Shown here: piece by piece, positions 1 through 7,938 of the stretch
Layout: each line of letters begins with the position of its first letter
Numbering within the stretch: position 1 is the stretch's first letter
NCBI GenBank assembly: GCA_903908065.1
Contig: CAIVQO010000022.1
Coordinates: forward strand, 1-64,000
From: an uncultured beta proteobacterium
Lineage (GTDB): Bacteria > Pseudomonadota > Gammaproteobacteria > Burkholderiales > Rhodocyclaceae
DNA: 64,000 bases
Reading direction: 5' to 3'
The notes under the pieces: model-generated
What the model was told of the DNA's origin: nothing
Databases searched by the model: none
Seen by the model: only the letters and a program-made list of their open reading frames with translations
Program-made: the position numbers and the translations under genes

Positions 1-31
1 CGAGGAAAGCACGCAAATCCCGGTAACTCAT
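1..31 (-). CDS. UbiD-family decarboxylase, N-terminus only (cut by window edge)
   Basis: Only the first ten codons are present, reading MSYRDLRAFL on the minus strand. This closely resembles the N-terminus of UbiD-type decarboxylases, which typically begin M-x-Y-R-D-L-R-x-F. It would be the next gene downstream of the phenylphosphate carboxylase operon and on the same strand. No clear Shine-Dalgarno sequence precedes the ATG, and a dispersed repeat copy lies just upstream. Ten residues are little evidence: the gene could be housekeeping ubiD, another aromatic carboxylase, or a chance ORF start. Confidence 0.42.
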   Translation of the reverse strand, partial: MSYRDLRAFL

Positions 32-39
32 GATTGGAC

Positions 40-93
40 AAAGTCGGCGGTGGCACTACGGCACCAGCGCGGCACCAGCGCGGCGCCACCGCC
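40..93 (+). repeat. Dispersed GTCGGCGCTGGC-type repeat copy R1 with extended hairpin
   Basis: Positions 40-62 match the repeat family, with GTCGGCGGTGGC instead of the usual core, then ACTACGGC. An 11-bp unit, gcaccagcgcg, follows twice in tandem at 61-82. GGCGGTGGC at 46-54 is exactly complementary to GCCACCGCC at 85-93, so the whole stretch could fold as a hairpin. It lies 17 bp past the stop codon of ppcC and may end the phenol operon transcript, although it has no T-tract. Confidence 0.6.
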
Positions 94-110
94 GCTCCGT
101 TCCTCCCTGA

Positions 111-365
111 TTATGCGTATTGCGGCGGCAGGCGCCGGATTTCCTCAATCACCTTGATCGAGAACTTCGCCGCGCTGAGCTGGCCGCGTCCCATACGAAC
201 CTGCAGCTGGTCCGGGAATTTGTCGAGGGCGCTCGATACCTGGGCGCGTACATGCTGGTAGGTGTATTTGTGCATGCCCGGGTTGAGGGTGCGAATGCTG
301 ATTTCGATGTCCTTGCCCTCGGCCAGCTCGGACATGTCCATCACGAAAACTTCCCATTGGTTCAT
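111..365 (-). CDS. ppcC: Phenylphosphate carboxylase gamma subunit
   Basis: An 84-residue protein of about 10 kDa and the last gene of the operon, 12 bp after ppcA. The size and position match the gamma subunit of the Thauera-type phenylphosphate carboxylase. That four-subunit enzyme carboxylates phenylphosphate to 4-hydroxybenzoate in the cytoplasm. The gamma subunit has no recognised catalytic motif and I see none here; the sequence looks like a small soluble alpha/beta protein without signal or membrane segment. The assignment rests mainly on synteny and length. Confidence 0.75.
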   Translation of the reverse strand: MNQWEVFVMDMSELAEGKDIEISIRTLNPGMHKYTYQHVRAQVSSALDKFPDQLQVRMGRGQLSAAKFSIKVIEEIRRLPPQYA

Positions 366-377
366 CGCAATGTCTCC

Positions 378-1862
378 TTATTTCACCTGGGGATAGCCGT
401 AGGCCGTCCAGTTCGCCAAGACCCGCTCCTGGATGTCCTTCGGATACACGTTCTTGAAACTGACCAGGGTCGGCACGTCGTTGGTCTTGTCCCAGTCCAC
501 CGGCCACAGGCAGTCGAACAGCACTTTCGAGCCGATCGAATACTTTCGCTCGTGCGGCGTGGCGAAGGGATACAGCGGCGTGCCGGTGGTGTTGCGATAG
601 ACGTGGATGCCGTTTTCCGGATGGCAGCGGGTGCAGAAGGCGTGATAGACCTCGTCCCAGTTGTAGATGTCGGTCTGGTCATCGACCACCATCACCATAT
701 GGAACCAGGGGCCGAGCTTGGAGCCGAAGGCCAGCTGGGCGATCTGCTGGGCGATGCCGGAGTAGGTCGGCTTGACGCCGACGATCATCATGTGGTGCGT
801 CGAGCGCGGGTGCATGTACACGCCGGTGACCGGGATGCCCTGGCTCCTGAGCAGCTTTTCCAGTTCGAGCCCGAGCGAGAAGGAGCGCAGCAACTGGCCC
901 TCGTCCTGCGGCACGCCCATGTTGGAAATCGTCATCGTCGCGTTGTTGCGGTAGGTGATGCAGTTCACGCGGAAGGTGACGCGGAAGTCGCGCGGGCTGG
1001 TGCGGTAGCCGGTGTATTCGCCGAAGGGGCCTTCCTCGACCTTGTAGTCGGGGCAGATTTCACCTTCGATGATGATTTCTGCGTCGGCCGGCACTTCGAG
1101 GTCGTTGGTCTCGCACTTGACCAGTCGCGCCGGCTCGCCGGAGAGCATGCCGACCAACTCCGGTTCCGGGATCGGCGAGGGCGCGCAGGCCGCCATCGCC
1201 GCCAGCGGTGAAAGGCCGATGGCGGTGGCGAAGGGGCAGGAAATTCCCCGCGGCAGGTAGTACTCCGAGAGTTGCTTGCCGAGGTCGGAGAAGGGGAAGA
1301 CCGCGCCGGACATGGTTCGCGAATCGAACATCATCTGCCGATACATACCCCAGTTCACGTCGCCTCGCACCGGGTGCTTGGTCACCACCGCATGCCAGGT
1401 GCCGACATAGCGCCCACCGTCGCCGTCATGGACCAGCGGCACCGGCAGCTTGCACAGGTCGACGTCGGCGCCCATCAGGATGTTCTCCTTGCAGGGCGCA
1501 TCCTTGCGGTCGATGACCACCGGTGCGATCGGCTCGCTGTTGGTGCGCTTCAAATACTCCTTGCCGATTTCCGGCAGGCTGGACGCAGGGTCCATGCCCA
1601 GCGAGATGGCCATGCGCCGGTAGGTGGATAGCGGCGCGCCGAAGTAGCTGAAACCAGGGTAGTCCTTGATTTTCTCCATGAAAGGCGCTGCGGCGCCGAG
1701 TTCGCAGGCACGGCGCACGATGGCGCCGGCCTCGTTTTCCCAATCCACTTCCTGCTTGATGCGAACGGCATCGCCGGCCTGGACGCAGGCTTCGATGAAT
1801 TCGCGGTTGCTTCTGGGTGCGGATATCTTCGACACGTGTTTGTGCTCCTGGGTTGAATTCAT
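378..1862 (-). CDS. ppcA: Phenylphosphate carboxylase alpha subunit (UbiD family)
   Basis: A 494-residue UbiD-family protein. UbiD enzymes use prenylated FMN for reversible (de)carboxylation of aromatic acids. The family catalytic residues are visible: an Arg in the NWGMYRQM stretch (residue 175) and the two Glu of EEGPFGEY (277 and 282). The mass (about 54-55 kDa) fits the Thauera alpha subunit, and ppcB fits the slightly smaller beta subunit. It starts 10 bp after ppcD, with a GAGGAGAC ribosome-binding site, and is followed by ppcC. The prenyl-FMN synthase UbiX that it needs is not in this window. Alpha and beta are told apart only by size and gene order. Confidence 0.87.
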   Translation of the reverse strand: MNSTQEHKHVSKISAPRSNREFIEACVQAGDAVRIKQEVDWENEAGAIVRRACELGAAAPFMEKIKDYPGFSYFGAPLSTYRRMAISLGMDPASSLPEIGKEYLKRTNSEPIAPVVIDRKDAPCKENILMGADVDLCKLPVPLVHDGDGGRYVGTWHAVVTKHPVRGDVNWGMYRQMMFDSRTMSGAVFPFSDLGKQLSEYYLPRGISCPFATAIGLSPLAAMAACAPSPIPEPELVGMLSGEPARLVKCETNDLEVPADAEIIIEGEICPDYKVEEGPFGEYTGYRTSPRDFRVTFRVNCITYRNNATMTISNMGVPQDEGQLLRSFSLGLELEKLLRSQGIPVTGVYMHPRSTHHMMIVGVKPTYSGIAQQIAQLAFGSKLGPWFHMVMVVDDQTDIYNWDEVYHAFCTRCHPENGIHVYRNTTGTPLYPFATPHERKYSIGSKVLFDCLWPVDWDKTNDVPTLVSFKNVYPKDIQERVLANWTAYGYPQVK

Positions 1863-1872
1863 GGTTGTCTCC

Positions 1873-2382
1873 TCAGCCCACTTTCGCCAGAACCTTGTCC
1901 CACTTGTCCTGGGCCTTGAGGATCATTTCGGCCACTTCGCGCACCGCGCCGTGGCCACCGCGCGCCTGGGTGACGTAGGCGGCGTGCTTCTTCACGTCTT
2001 CGACGGCGTCATTCACGGCGATGGGCAGGCCGACCCGCTTCATCATCGACAGATCCACCAGGTCGTCGCCGACGTAGGCCACCTGTGCGTCGGTGATGCC
2101 CATTTCGGCGAGCATCGCCTCGTAGGGCTCGGTCTTCTTCTTGATGCCTTCGTGGAAGCGCTTGATCTTGAGTTCCTCGGCGCGGTGGCGCACGGCGCCG
2201 GATTTCTTCGAGGTGATGATGGCCACTTCGACGCCGCTCATCATCATCACCACCACGCCCATGCCGTCCTTGATGTCGAAATTCCGTGTCTCGACGCCGT
2301 TGTCGTCGATCACGATGCGGCCGTCGGTCATCACGCCATCGACGTCGAGGATGCACAACTTGATGTCTTTTGCCTTGTCCAT
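1873..2382 (-). CDS. ppcD: Phenylphosphate carboxylase delta subunit (HAD/KdsC-like phosphatase)
   Basis: A 169-residue (about 18 kDa) haloacid-dehalogenase-type phosphatase related to KdsC. The nucleophile motif DVDGVMTDG lies at residues 13-21, a Ser/Thr-containing motif (AIITSKKSG) near 54-62, and the acidic GDD motif at 105-107. In the Thauera enzyme the 18-kDa delta subunit belongs to this family and takes part in carboxylation together with the UbiD-type subunits; it presumably handles the phosphate of phenylphosphate. The ATG at 2382 was chosen over a longer frame because it removes 33 residues overlapping ppcB and leaves a normal 11-bp gap. Confidence 0.83.
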   Translation of the reverse strand: MDKAKDIKLCILDVDGVMTDGRIVIDDNGVETRNFDIKDGMGVVVMMMSGVEVAIITSKKSGAVRHRAEELKIKRFHEGIKKKTEPYEAMLAEMGITDAQVAYVGDDLVDLSMMKRVGLPIAVNDAVEDVKKHAAYVTQARGGHGAVREVAEMILKAQDKWDKVLAKVG

Positions 2383-2393
2383 GTCCTTGGTCC

Positions 2394-3812
2394 TCAATCG
2401 ATCCCGTACTCGGTCCAGCGGCCCTTGATCTTCGCCAGCATCTCCTCGTCCATGCGCGCCTCGACCGGTTTCTGCTTCCACTCATAGGGAATGCAGGCGT
2501 CCATCAGGATGCGCGAGGTGATCAGCTTGTTCGAGTCGGGATCGAGCGCCGGGTCGAGCGGGGTGCTGCGACCGCGCTTGATGATCTCGGTGCCGCGCAG
2601 CGGGTCGTAGCGGCAGGAAAGCGCCCACATCACGCGCTGCAGGTCGTCGGCCATGATGTCCTCGTCCACCGTGATCACGCCCTTGATGCCGTAGGAACCG
2701 GTATTGCTGCCGATGACCGCGTCGGCTACCTGGCGCGAATGGCCGGGATAGGCCTGCTTGATCGAGACCACGGCCCAGAAGCGGCCGGCGGATTCAGGCA
2801 GTACGCAGACCGACTGCACGCCGGGGATCTTCATCTTTTCCAGCTCGGTCCACAATGTTGCCGTGCGGGTGAAGGCGAGCAGCATGTGCACGTCGGTGAC
2901 CGGGCGGCCCTGGCCGGTGGCCCACAGCACCGGGTTGTTGCGATGGAGGATCTGCTTCACTTCCAGCGCCGGCTTGGGGATGGGCTTGTGCAGTTCGTCG
3001 GTGTAGTAGCCGGTGTATTCCGCGAACGGGCCTTCGAGGCGGAAGTTGTTGGGATCGATCTCGCCTTCAAGCACGATCTCGGCGCCGGCGGGAATCGGCA
3101 GGCCGGTCAGCGGTGCCATGAGGAATTCTGCGGGCTGGCCGCGCACCGTGCCGGTGATGTCGAAGTCGTTGGCGCCCTTGTGCATCAGCGTGCCGGCCAT
3201 GAAGATCAGCGGGTCGCAGCCGATCACGGCGGCGGCAGGCATCTTCTTGCCCAGCTTGGCGTACTTCTTCATGATGCGCTCACCGCGCTTGCCGGGCAGG
3301 ATCTGCACGCCGCAGGTCTTCTCATCGAGCATCTGCATGCGATAGGTGCCGAGGTTGGTCTCTCCGGTCTCGGGATCGCGCAGCACGACGAAGACCATGG
3401 TGCCGATGTAGCGCCCGCCGTCGAGCGGGAAGAACTTCGGCACCGGGAACATGTTGAGGTCGACCTTGTCGCCGGAAATGATGTTTTCCAACACCGGGCC
3501 GTCCTTCACCTCATTGGCCTTGATCAGGCCTTCGGAAGTGATCGTCTTTTTCATCCAGGCCTGGGCCGACTCGCACATCGACAGGTGGTGCGGCAGGCCG
3601 AGCATGATCGCCAGGCGCTTGGTGGTGGCGAAGGCGCCGGTGAATACGGGCGAGGTATAACCCTTGACGTTCTCGAACAGCAGGGCGGGGCCCTTTTTCT
3701 CCTCGGTCAGCTTCGAGACGTGGGAGATTTCCAGGTTCCACTCGACCTCGGCGGACACCCGCTTCAGTTCGTTGGCAGCTTCGCACTGGTTGATGAAGTA
3801 CCTCAAGTCCAT
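2394..3812 (-). CDS. ppcB: Phenylphosphate carboxylase beta subunit (UbiD family)
   Basis: A 472-residue UbiD-family protein and paralogue of ppcA in the same operon. Catalytic-type residues are kept: Arg158 in LGTYRMQM, and Glu260 and Glu265 in the EGPFAEYTGYY motif. The size (about 52-53 kDa) and position, first of the carboxylase genes and directly after the synthase genes, match the beta subunit of Thauera aromatica. A 37-bp gap separates it from ppsC, slightly longer than the other gaps in the operon, with an AGGAG sequence before the ATG. Confidence 0.85.
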   Translation of the reverse strand: MDLRYFINQCEAANELKRVSAEVEWNLEISHVSKLTEEKKGPALLFENVKGYTSPVFTGAFATTKRLAIMLGLPHHLSMCESAQAWMKKTITSEGLIKANEVKDGPVLENIISGDKVDLNMFPVPKFFPLDGGRYIGTMVFVVLRDPETGETNLGTYRMQMLDEKTCGVQILPGKRGERIMKKYAKLGKKMPAAAVIGCDPLIFMAGTLMHKGANDFDITGTVRGQPAEFLMAPLTGLPIPAGAEIVLEGEIDPNNFRLEGPFAEYTGYYTDELHKPIPKPALEVKQILHRNNPVLWATGQGRPVTDVHMLLAFTRTATLWTELEKMKIPGVQSVCVLPESAGRFWAVVSIKQAYPGHSRQVADAVIGSNTGSYGIKGVITVDEDIMADDLQRVMWALSCRYDPLRGTEIIKRGRSTPLDPALDPDSNKLITSRILMDACIPYEWKQKPVEARMDEEMLAKIKGRWTEYGID

Positions 3813-3849
3813 GGGGCAAGACTCCTTTGTGGGAAATTCGTCGGGTCGC

Positions 3850-4518
3850 TCAGTGGTGGGCCTGGACCGACTCGATGACCGGGAATCCGGCGTCTTCGAG
3901 GGCCTTGACCACGTTTCGGGTGTTTTCGCAGTGGAAACGGATGATCACGCGCTTGCGGTGGTGCTCCTGCGGATTGACGTCCTCGGGTTTGCCGAGGGGA
4001 TAGATCGCCTGTACCTGGGCGCCGGCGGCCTCGCAGAGGTCGCTGATCCTGCCGATCACGCCCGGTTTCAGGTCGATCGGCGCCAGGGTCACGCCGCTGC
4101 GTTTTTCCCAGGCGCCGAGGAAATGGGCGGCGAGGGAGAAGATTTCATTGGCGGAAATGATGCCGACCACCTGGTCGGCATCCATCACCGGCAACTGCGC
4201 GACGCCGAGTTCCTGGCCGAGCTGCAGGCAATGCTCCATGGTGTCGTTGGCATCGATGGTGGCCGGGTTGCGCACCATCAGGTCCTTGACCTTGAGGCGC
4301 GTCGAGAAAAAATTGAGTTCGTCGGTGTTCTGCGTGCGGAGGGCGAAATGCGCGGCACGCAGGCAGTTGGCGCGGGTGATGAGGCCGCGCAGGCGTCCGC
4401 CATCCACCACCGGCAGGCCGTGCAGGTTGTGCTCGGTGAGAATGCGCTTGGCCTCGGACAACAGCGTGTCGCCGCTGACCACGATGGGATTTGGTTGCAT
4501 CCAGTTTCTGACGATCAT
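3850..4518 (-). CDS. ppsC: Phenylphosphate synthase subunit C (tandem CBS domains)
   Basis: About 222 residues (24 kDa). Two CBS domains are visible: MQPNPIVV...LHGLPVVDGG near residues 7-45, and MVRNPATI...VAQLPVMDAD near 77-120. An ACT-like C-terminal part contains APIDLKPGVIGRISDL. In Thauera, protein 3 of phenylphosphate synthase is a 24-kDa CBS protein that stimulates the two catalytic subunits and is not itself catalytic. The ATG at 4518 (MIVRNWMQ) was preferred to an upstream ATG at 4551 because it avoids overlap with ppsB and gives the expected mass. Confidence 0.83.
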   Translation of the reverse strand: MIVRNWMQPNPIVVSGDTLLSEAKRILTEHNLHGLPVVDGGRLRGLITRANCLRAAHFALRTQNTDELNFFSTRLKVKDLMVRNPATIDANDTMEHCLQLGQELGVAQLPVMDADQVVGIISANEIFSLAAHFLGAWEKRSGVTLAPIDLKPGVIGRISDLCEAAGAQVQAIYPLGKPEDVNPQEHHRKRVIIRFHCENTRNVVKALEDAGFPVIESVQAHH

Positions 4519-4528
4519 GGCTGGGCTC

Positions 4529-5656
4529 CTAGCTGACTTTCTTGCCGGCAATCAGGCTGGAAACGATGAAGTCCATGGCCGACATGGCGCCACTGCTGGC
4601 CGGTGCCTTGGGCTTGTCGCTCCAGATGGTTTCCGGCCGCGCCTGCAGGATGAAAATGTTTCCGCCCGCCGGCAGGTCCTTGTCGATGGCCCATTCGATA
4701 TCCATCGGCCGACCGTAGTGCTGCTCGATCTTCTTGCCCATCCAGGCCAGTTCAGTGATCTCGTCGTCGATGATCGATTGCACGTTTTGCCGCTCGAATG
4801 GCACTTCGGTGGCGACCGACTTCTGTTCGCGCGGATCGACGGTGTAGGCCACCGTCTTGGTCGAGATGTTGCGTTCGAGGATGTCCAGCGCGACCTTGTT
4901 GACTACGAAATGGTCGGGCGTTACCTCGCCCGAGACCACCGATTCGCCAAAGCCGAAGTTCGAATCGATGACGATCACCGAGCGGTCGCCGTTGGTCGGA
5001 TGGATGGTGAACATCACGCCGGCGGTGAAGGAATTGGCCATCTTCTGCACGCCGACGCTGATCGCCACCTGTTCGTGGGGAAAACCCATCTTCATGCGAT
5101 AGGCAATGGCCCGCCCCGTGTAGAGGCTGGAAATGCAGCGCCGCACGTGGTGCATCACGCTATCGACGCCGCGGATCCAGAGGTAGGTGTCCTGCTGCCC
5201 GGCAAAACTGGCGCCGGGCAGGTCCTCGGCCGTGGCGCTGGAGCGCACCGCGACCGGGACCGCCGGAATGCAACTGCGGACAGACAACTTGCGGTAGGAC
5301 TCGGCAATCAGGTCCTCCAGTTCGATGGACATCGGGCGCGACTCGATCATCTCGCGGATCACGCGCGAGGCTTCCTCCAGCTTGTCCATGTCCTGATGAT
5401 CGAGGCCCGCCAGCAGGGCGGTGATCTCCGACTGGATGCCGGCGTCGCGCATGAACTGCGCATAGCCGTGCGTGGTCAATGCGAAGCCCGGCGGCACGCG
5501 CACTCCCGCGTTGATGAGTTCCCCCAGCGAGGAGCATTTGCCCCCCACCAGAGGTACCGAGTCCTTATTGACCTCTTCGAACCAGCACACGATGGGTGTA
5601 CTGCCATTCATCCTGGCACCCATGCGGATTTCCTCGCTTGCCGAAACGCTGCCCAT
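4529..5656 (-). CDS. ppsB: Phenylphosphate synthase subunit B (PEP-synthase N-terminal, ATP-binding)
   Basis: A 375-residue (about 40 kDa) protein equivalent to the N-terminal nucleotide-binding part of phosphoenolpyruvate synthase. The typical VGGKCSSLGEL stretch lies at residues 37-47, and the ATP-binding VRSSATAEDLPGASFAG at 137-153. A DIEWAID...ILQARPETIW block follows near 319-345. In Thauera this subunit binds ATP and passes the beta-phosphoryl group to the histidine of PpsA, which phosphorylates phenol. There are in-frame ATGs at residues 12 and 16; the first was kept because GGAAAGG lies at a suitable distance. Confidence 0.86.
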   Translation of the reverse strand: MGSVSASEEIRMGARMNGSTPIVCWFEEVNKDSVPLVGGKCSSLGELINAGVRVPPGFALTTHGYAQFMRDAGIQSEITALLAGLDHQDMDKLEEASRVIREMIESRPMSIELEDLIAESYRKLSVRSCIPAVPVAVRSSATAEDLPGASFAGQQDTYLWIRGVDSVMHHVRRCISSLYTGRAIAYRMKMGFPHEQVAISVGVQKMANSFTAGVMFTIHPTNGDRSVIVIDSNFGFGESVVSGEVTPDHFVVNKVALDILERNISTKTVAYTVDPREQKSVATEVPFERQNVQSIIDDEITELAWMGKKIEQHYGRPMDIEWAIDKDLPAGGNIFILQARPETIWSDKPKAPASSGAMSAMDFIVSSLIAGKKVS

Positions 5657-5677
5657 GGCTGTCTGCCTTTCCTGCGC

Positions 5678-7513
5678 TTACCGCGAGATGGTGATGGCGC
5701 CCGAGGAACCGTCGACCCGCAACATCATTCCAGTCTTGATCACCTTGGTCGAATGCCCGGTGCCCACCACCGCCGGCATGCCGTATTCGCGGCAGACGAT
5801 GGCGGCATGGCTCATGACCCCGCCGACGTCGGTGACGCAAGCCTTGATCTTGGCAAAGGCCGGGGCCCACGAGGGCGAAGTGGTCGGCGCCACGAGGATT
5901 TCACCTTCCATCAGGTCGCGAATGTCCTGTGCACTGCGGCAGACCCGCGCCTTGCCTTCGACGATGCCGGGGCTGCCGGCAAAGCCCTTGAGCTCGGTGA
6001 TGCTGTCGGGGTCGCCGGCCTCCTGAACCGAGGCCCAGTCGGACAGCGACTTGTTGGTGACCCCCCAGAGCACGATGGTGAACGGCTCCTGGATAACCTC
6101 GGGGGCGATGCCGATCGCGGGTGGCGCGCTCCACTGGCGGAACTTTTCCATGACGCCCTTGCGCCATTCGATTTCCGGCGGCCAGGTGAAGCTGCCGCGT
6201 GGCTTGACGCCGGTGGCCCAGGCGGTGACCACATCCCACAGCGCCTGCTTGATCTCGTCGCGGCGCAGATACCAGATGTCTTCGATGTCCTTGATGATGC
6301 CGTGATCCTTCATGATCGCGGCGACCTCGCGCATCTTGTTCCAGAACACCGAATGGAACCAGTGCTCGACGTAGAACAGGTGGTTCTCGACGTACGGGAA
6401 CACGGTCTTGGCGCAGCCCAGCAACTCGTCGAACTGCTTCAGATCGGCTTCGTTGGTGATCAGCGCACGGTATTCGGCGGTGATGCGGTCACGCTCGGCA
6501 CGCACTTCTTCGACCGGACGGTCGATGTTGGTGCCTGAGCGAATCTTGCCGATGTAGGTCTGGATTCCCGAAAGCGGGATGTCCAGCATGTCGTTCCAGC
6601 TGCGGTCGGTATGGAACCAGCCGGTGCCGGTGGAGATGTTGAACCAGGGGTAACGTGCTTTCTCGAAGGCAGCCAGCCATTCGGCGCCCTTGGGCAGTTT
6701 TTCCACCGCCAGCTTGACGGCGACCCAGTCGCGGTTGCCGACTACGGCGCCATCGACGCCCAGCGCCACAGCCTTCTTCGCCAGCTCCTTGAGCTCGTCG
6801 TCGGGCTTGTACATGATCACGTCGATGCCGGAGATCATTTGCGTAATGCGCTGCAGCGGGATCGAGGGAAACAGCTTCTGCGCGAAGTCCATGAAGAAGA
6901 CATAGGCCGCATAGCCGAGGTTGAGGAACTCGAAGTGGTACTGCCAGCACTTGATGCCGAGGTTGATCAAGTCGTCGTAGTTCTTGATCAGGTGGTAGCC
7001 CTTGGATTCGCCGACGGCGTCATTCACCACCGAAATGTCTTCCAGCTCGGGGAGCGCTTCGATCTTCAGCTCCTCGAGCTGCTTGATGGTGGCCTCCATC
7101 TTGGTCTTCCACTTGGCCTCCAGCGCATCCCAGTTCTTGTAGTAGTAGCCGGCCCGTTCCATGAAGTTGGGCACGCGGCTGCCGATCTCGGCGCCGTCCT
7201 TGACCGGTACCGGCGAGATATAGACATAGCCGTTGATCATGCGATGATCGACACCACGCACCGGCGGCACCTGGAAGATCCGGTTGTTGAACTGTGACAG
7301 CGCAAGGAACCAGGCTTCGTCCCAGATCGTGTCGAAGGGATATAGCGGCTCGGGGTAGTGCAGTCCATCGTAGAACCAGAAGGTCTCCTTCTCGTACTGG
7401 TTGCGCTCCGGGTCGTCGGTGACGAACTGGTACTGGTACGGATACATCCTCTCCCAGCCTTCGGTACCGGGAATGGTGGCGGCTTTCACGTCATGCGGAA
7501 CTGGAAACTTCAT
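5678..7513 (-). CDS. ppsA: Phenylphosphate synthase subunit A (phospho-histidine carrier)
   Basis: A 611-residue (about 70 kDa) first gene of the operon. The C-terminus holds the PEP-utiliser mobile domain, with the phospho-acceptor His569 in GGVMSHAAIVCREYG. The N-terminal 450 residues, rich in aromatic residues, should form the phenol-binding part. It corresponds to protein 1 of the Thauera enzyme, which converts phenol and ATP to phenylphosphate, AMP and phosphate as the first step of anaerobic phenol degradation. A GAGGAGA ribosome-binding site precedes the ATG. Expression is probably driven by the sigma-54-type promoters at 7589-7603 or 7698-7712 under the divergent activator. The symbol is shared with PEP synthase, but the split architecture is that of phenylphosphate synthase. 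Confidence 0.88.
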   Translation of the reverse strand: MKFPVPHDVKAATIPGTEGWERMYPYQYQFVTDDPERNQYEKETFWFYDGLHYPEPLYPFDTIWDEAWFLALSQFNNRIFQVPPVRGVDHRMINGYVYISPVPVKDGAEIGSRVPNFMERAGYYYKNWDALEAKWKTKMEATIKQLEELKIEALPELEDISVVNDAVGESKGYHLIKNYDDLINLGIKCWQYHFEFLNLGYAAYVFFMDFAQKLFPSIPLQRITQMISGIDVIMYKPDDELKELAKKAVALGVDGAVVGNRDWVAVKLAVEKLPKGAEWLAAFEKARYPWFNISTGTGWFHTDRSWNDMLDIPLSGIQTYIGKIRSGTNIDRPVEEVRAERDRITAEYRALITNEADLKQFDELLGCAKTVFPYVENHLFYVEHWFHSVFWNKMREVAAIMKDHGIIKDIEDIWYLRRDEIKQALWDVVTAWATGVKPRGSFTWPPEIEWRKGVMEKFRQWSAPPAIGIAPEVIQEPFTIVLWGVTNKSLSDWASVQEAGDPDSITELKGFAGSPGIVEGKARVCRSAQDIRDLMEGEILVAPTTSPSWAPAFAKIKACVTDVGGVMSHAAIVCREYGMPAVVGTGHSTKVIKTGMMLRVDGSSGAITISR

Positions 7514-7588
7514 TGAGTGTCTCCTCGGAATTGTTCTGAGCCTGCGGTTGATCGGTCCCGGTCATGCGGCCGGAGCAGTTCTCCTAAG

Positions 7589-7603
7589 GCAAGCGCCGCG
7601 CCA
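7589..7603 (-). promoter_or_regulatory. Possible sigma-54 promoter (-24/-12), proximal
   Basis: On the minus strand the sequence reads TGGCGCGGCGCTTGC. GG and GC are separated by exactly 10 bp, as sigma-54 requires, and the -12 half TTGC is intact. The -24 half departs from TGGCAC at one position. It lies about 75 bp upstream of the ppsA start. It is the weaker of two candidates in this region. Confidence 0.45.
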
Positions 7604-7697
7604 GTCGTGTCTGCTGCGATGCCACATTCGTTTTTGCACCGCGGCAGGAACGACTAGGCCTTCAGCGTGGAAAACGGTTTGCAGCGCATATGCAGGC

Positions 7698-7712
7698 GCA
7701 ACAAAAATGCCA
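7698..7712 (-). promoter_or_regulatory. Probable sigma-54 promoter (-24/-12) of the pps-ppc operon
   Basis: The minus strand reads TGGCATTTTTGTTGC, with GG and GC 10 bp apart, close to the consensus TGGCAC-N5-TTGCA. It points at ppsA, about 185 bp upstream of its ATG. The activator-site palindrome at 7764-7779 lies about 55 bp further upstream. A divergent sigma-54 activator gene supports the reading. Confidence 0.62.
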
Positions 7713-7715
7713 TTC

Positions 7716-7743
7716 GAAAGTCGGCGCTGGCACCACGGCGATT
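7716..7743 (+). repeat. Dispersed repeat copy R2
   Basis: A full-length 28-bp copy: GAAAGTCGGCGCTGGC followed by ACCACGGCGATT without a gap. It differs from copy R4 at only two positions. It sits between the likely -24 element of the ppsA promoter (7712) and the activator site (7764), so it occupies the promoter-enhancer spacer. Confidence 0.8.
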
Positions 7744-7763
7744 CCGGCGCGGAAAATCGGCGC

Positions 7764-7779
7764 TTGATCAAATGATCAA
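7764..7779. promoter_or_regulatory. XylR/DmpR-type upstream activating site
   Basis: TTGATCAAATGATCAA is an inverted repeat that differs at one base from TTGATCAATTGATCAA, the site bound by XylR/DmpR-family activators (known from toluene and phenol regulators). It lies between the activator gene and the operon it should control. A poorer second copy is at 7805-7820. Confidence 0.72.
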
Positions 7780-7804
7780 ATTTCCGGCAGCCGGCTGCCT
7801 TGTT

Positions 7805-7820
7805 TTGATGTTTCGATCAG
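7805..7820. promoter_or_regulatory. Second, degenerate upstream activating site
   Basis: TTGATGTTTCGATCAG matches the XylR/DmpR-type site at 11 of 16 positions by my count. Its centre is 41 bp from the stronger site, close to four helical turns. Two UAS copies are usual for this activator family. It could also be chance. Confidence 0.4.
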
Positions 7821-7938
7821 TGTCGGTGATGCTCGAAAGCCAGGGCAGGGCTTGTCGACCGTTTGACTTCCATCAAGGCGCGGCGCAGCATGGCCATGTA
7901 AAAGGGCGAGTCGCAAGGAGGAGAGTGAGAGTGCGGCA

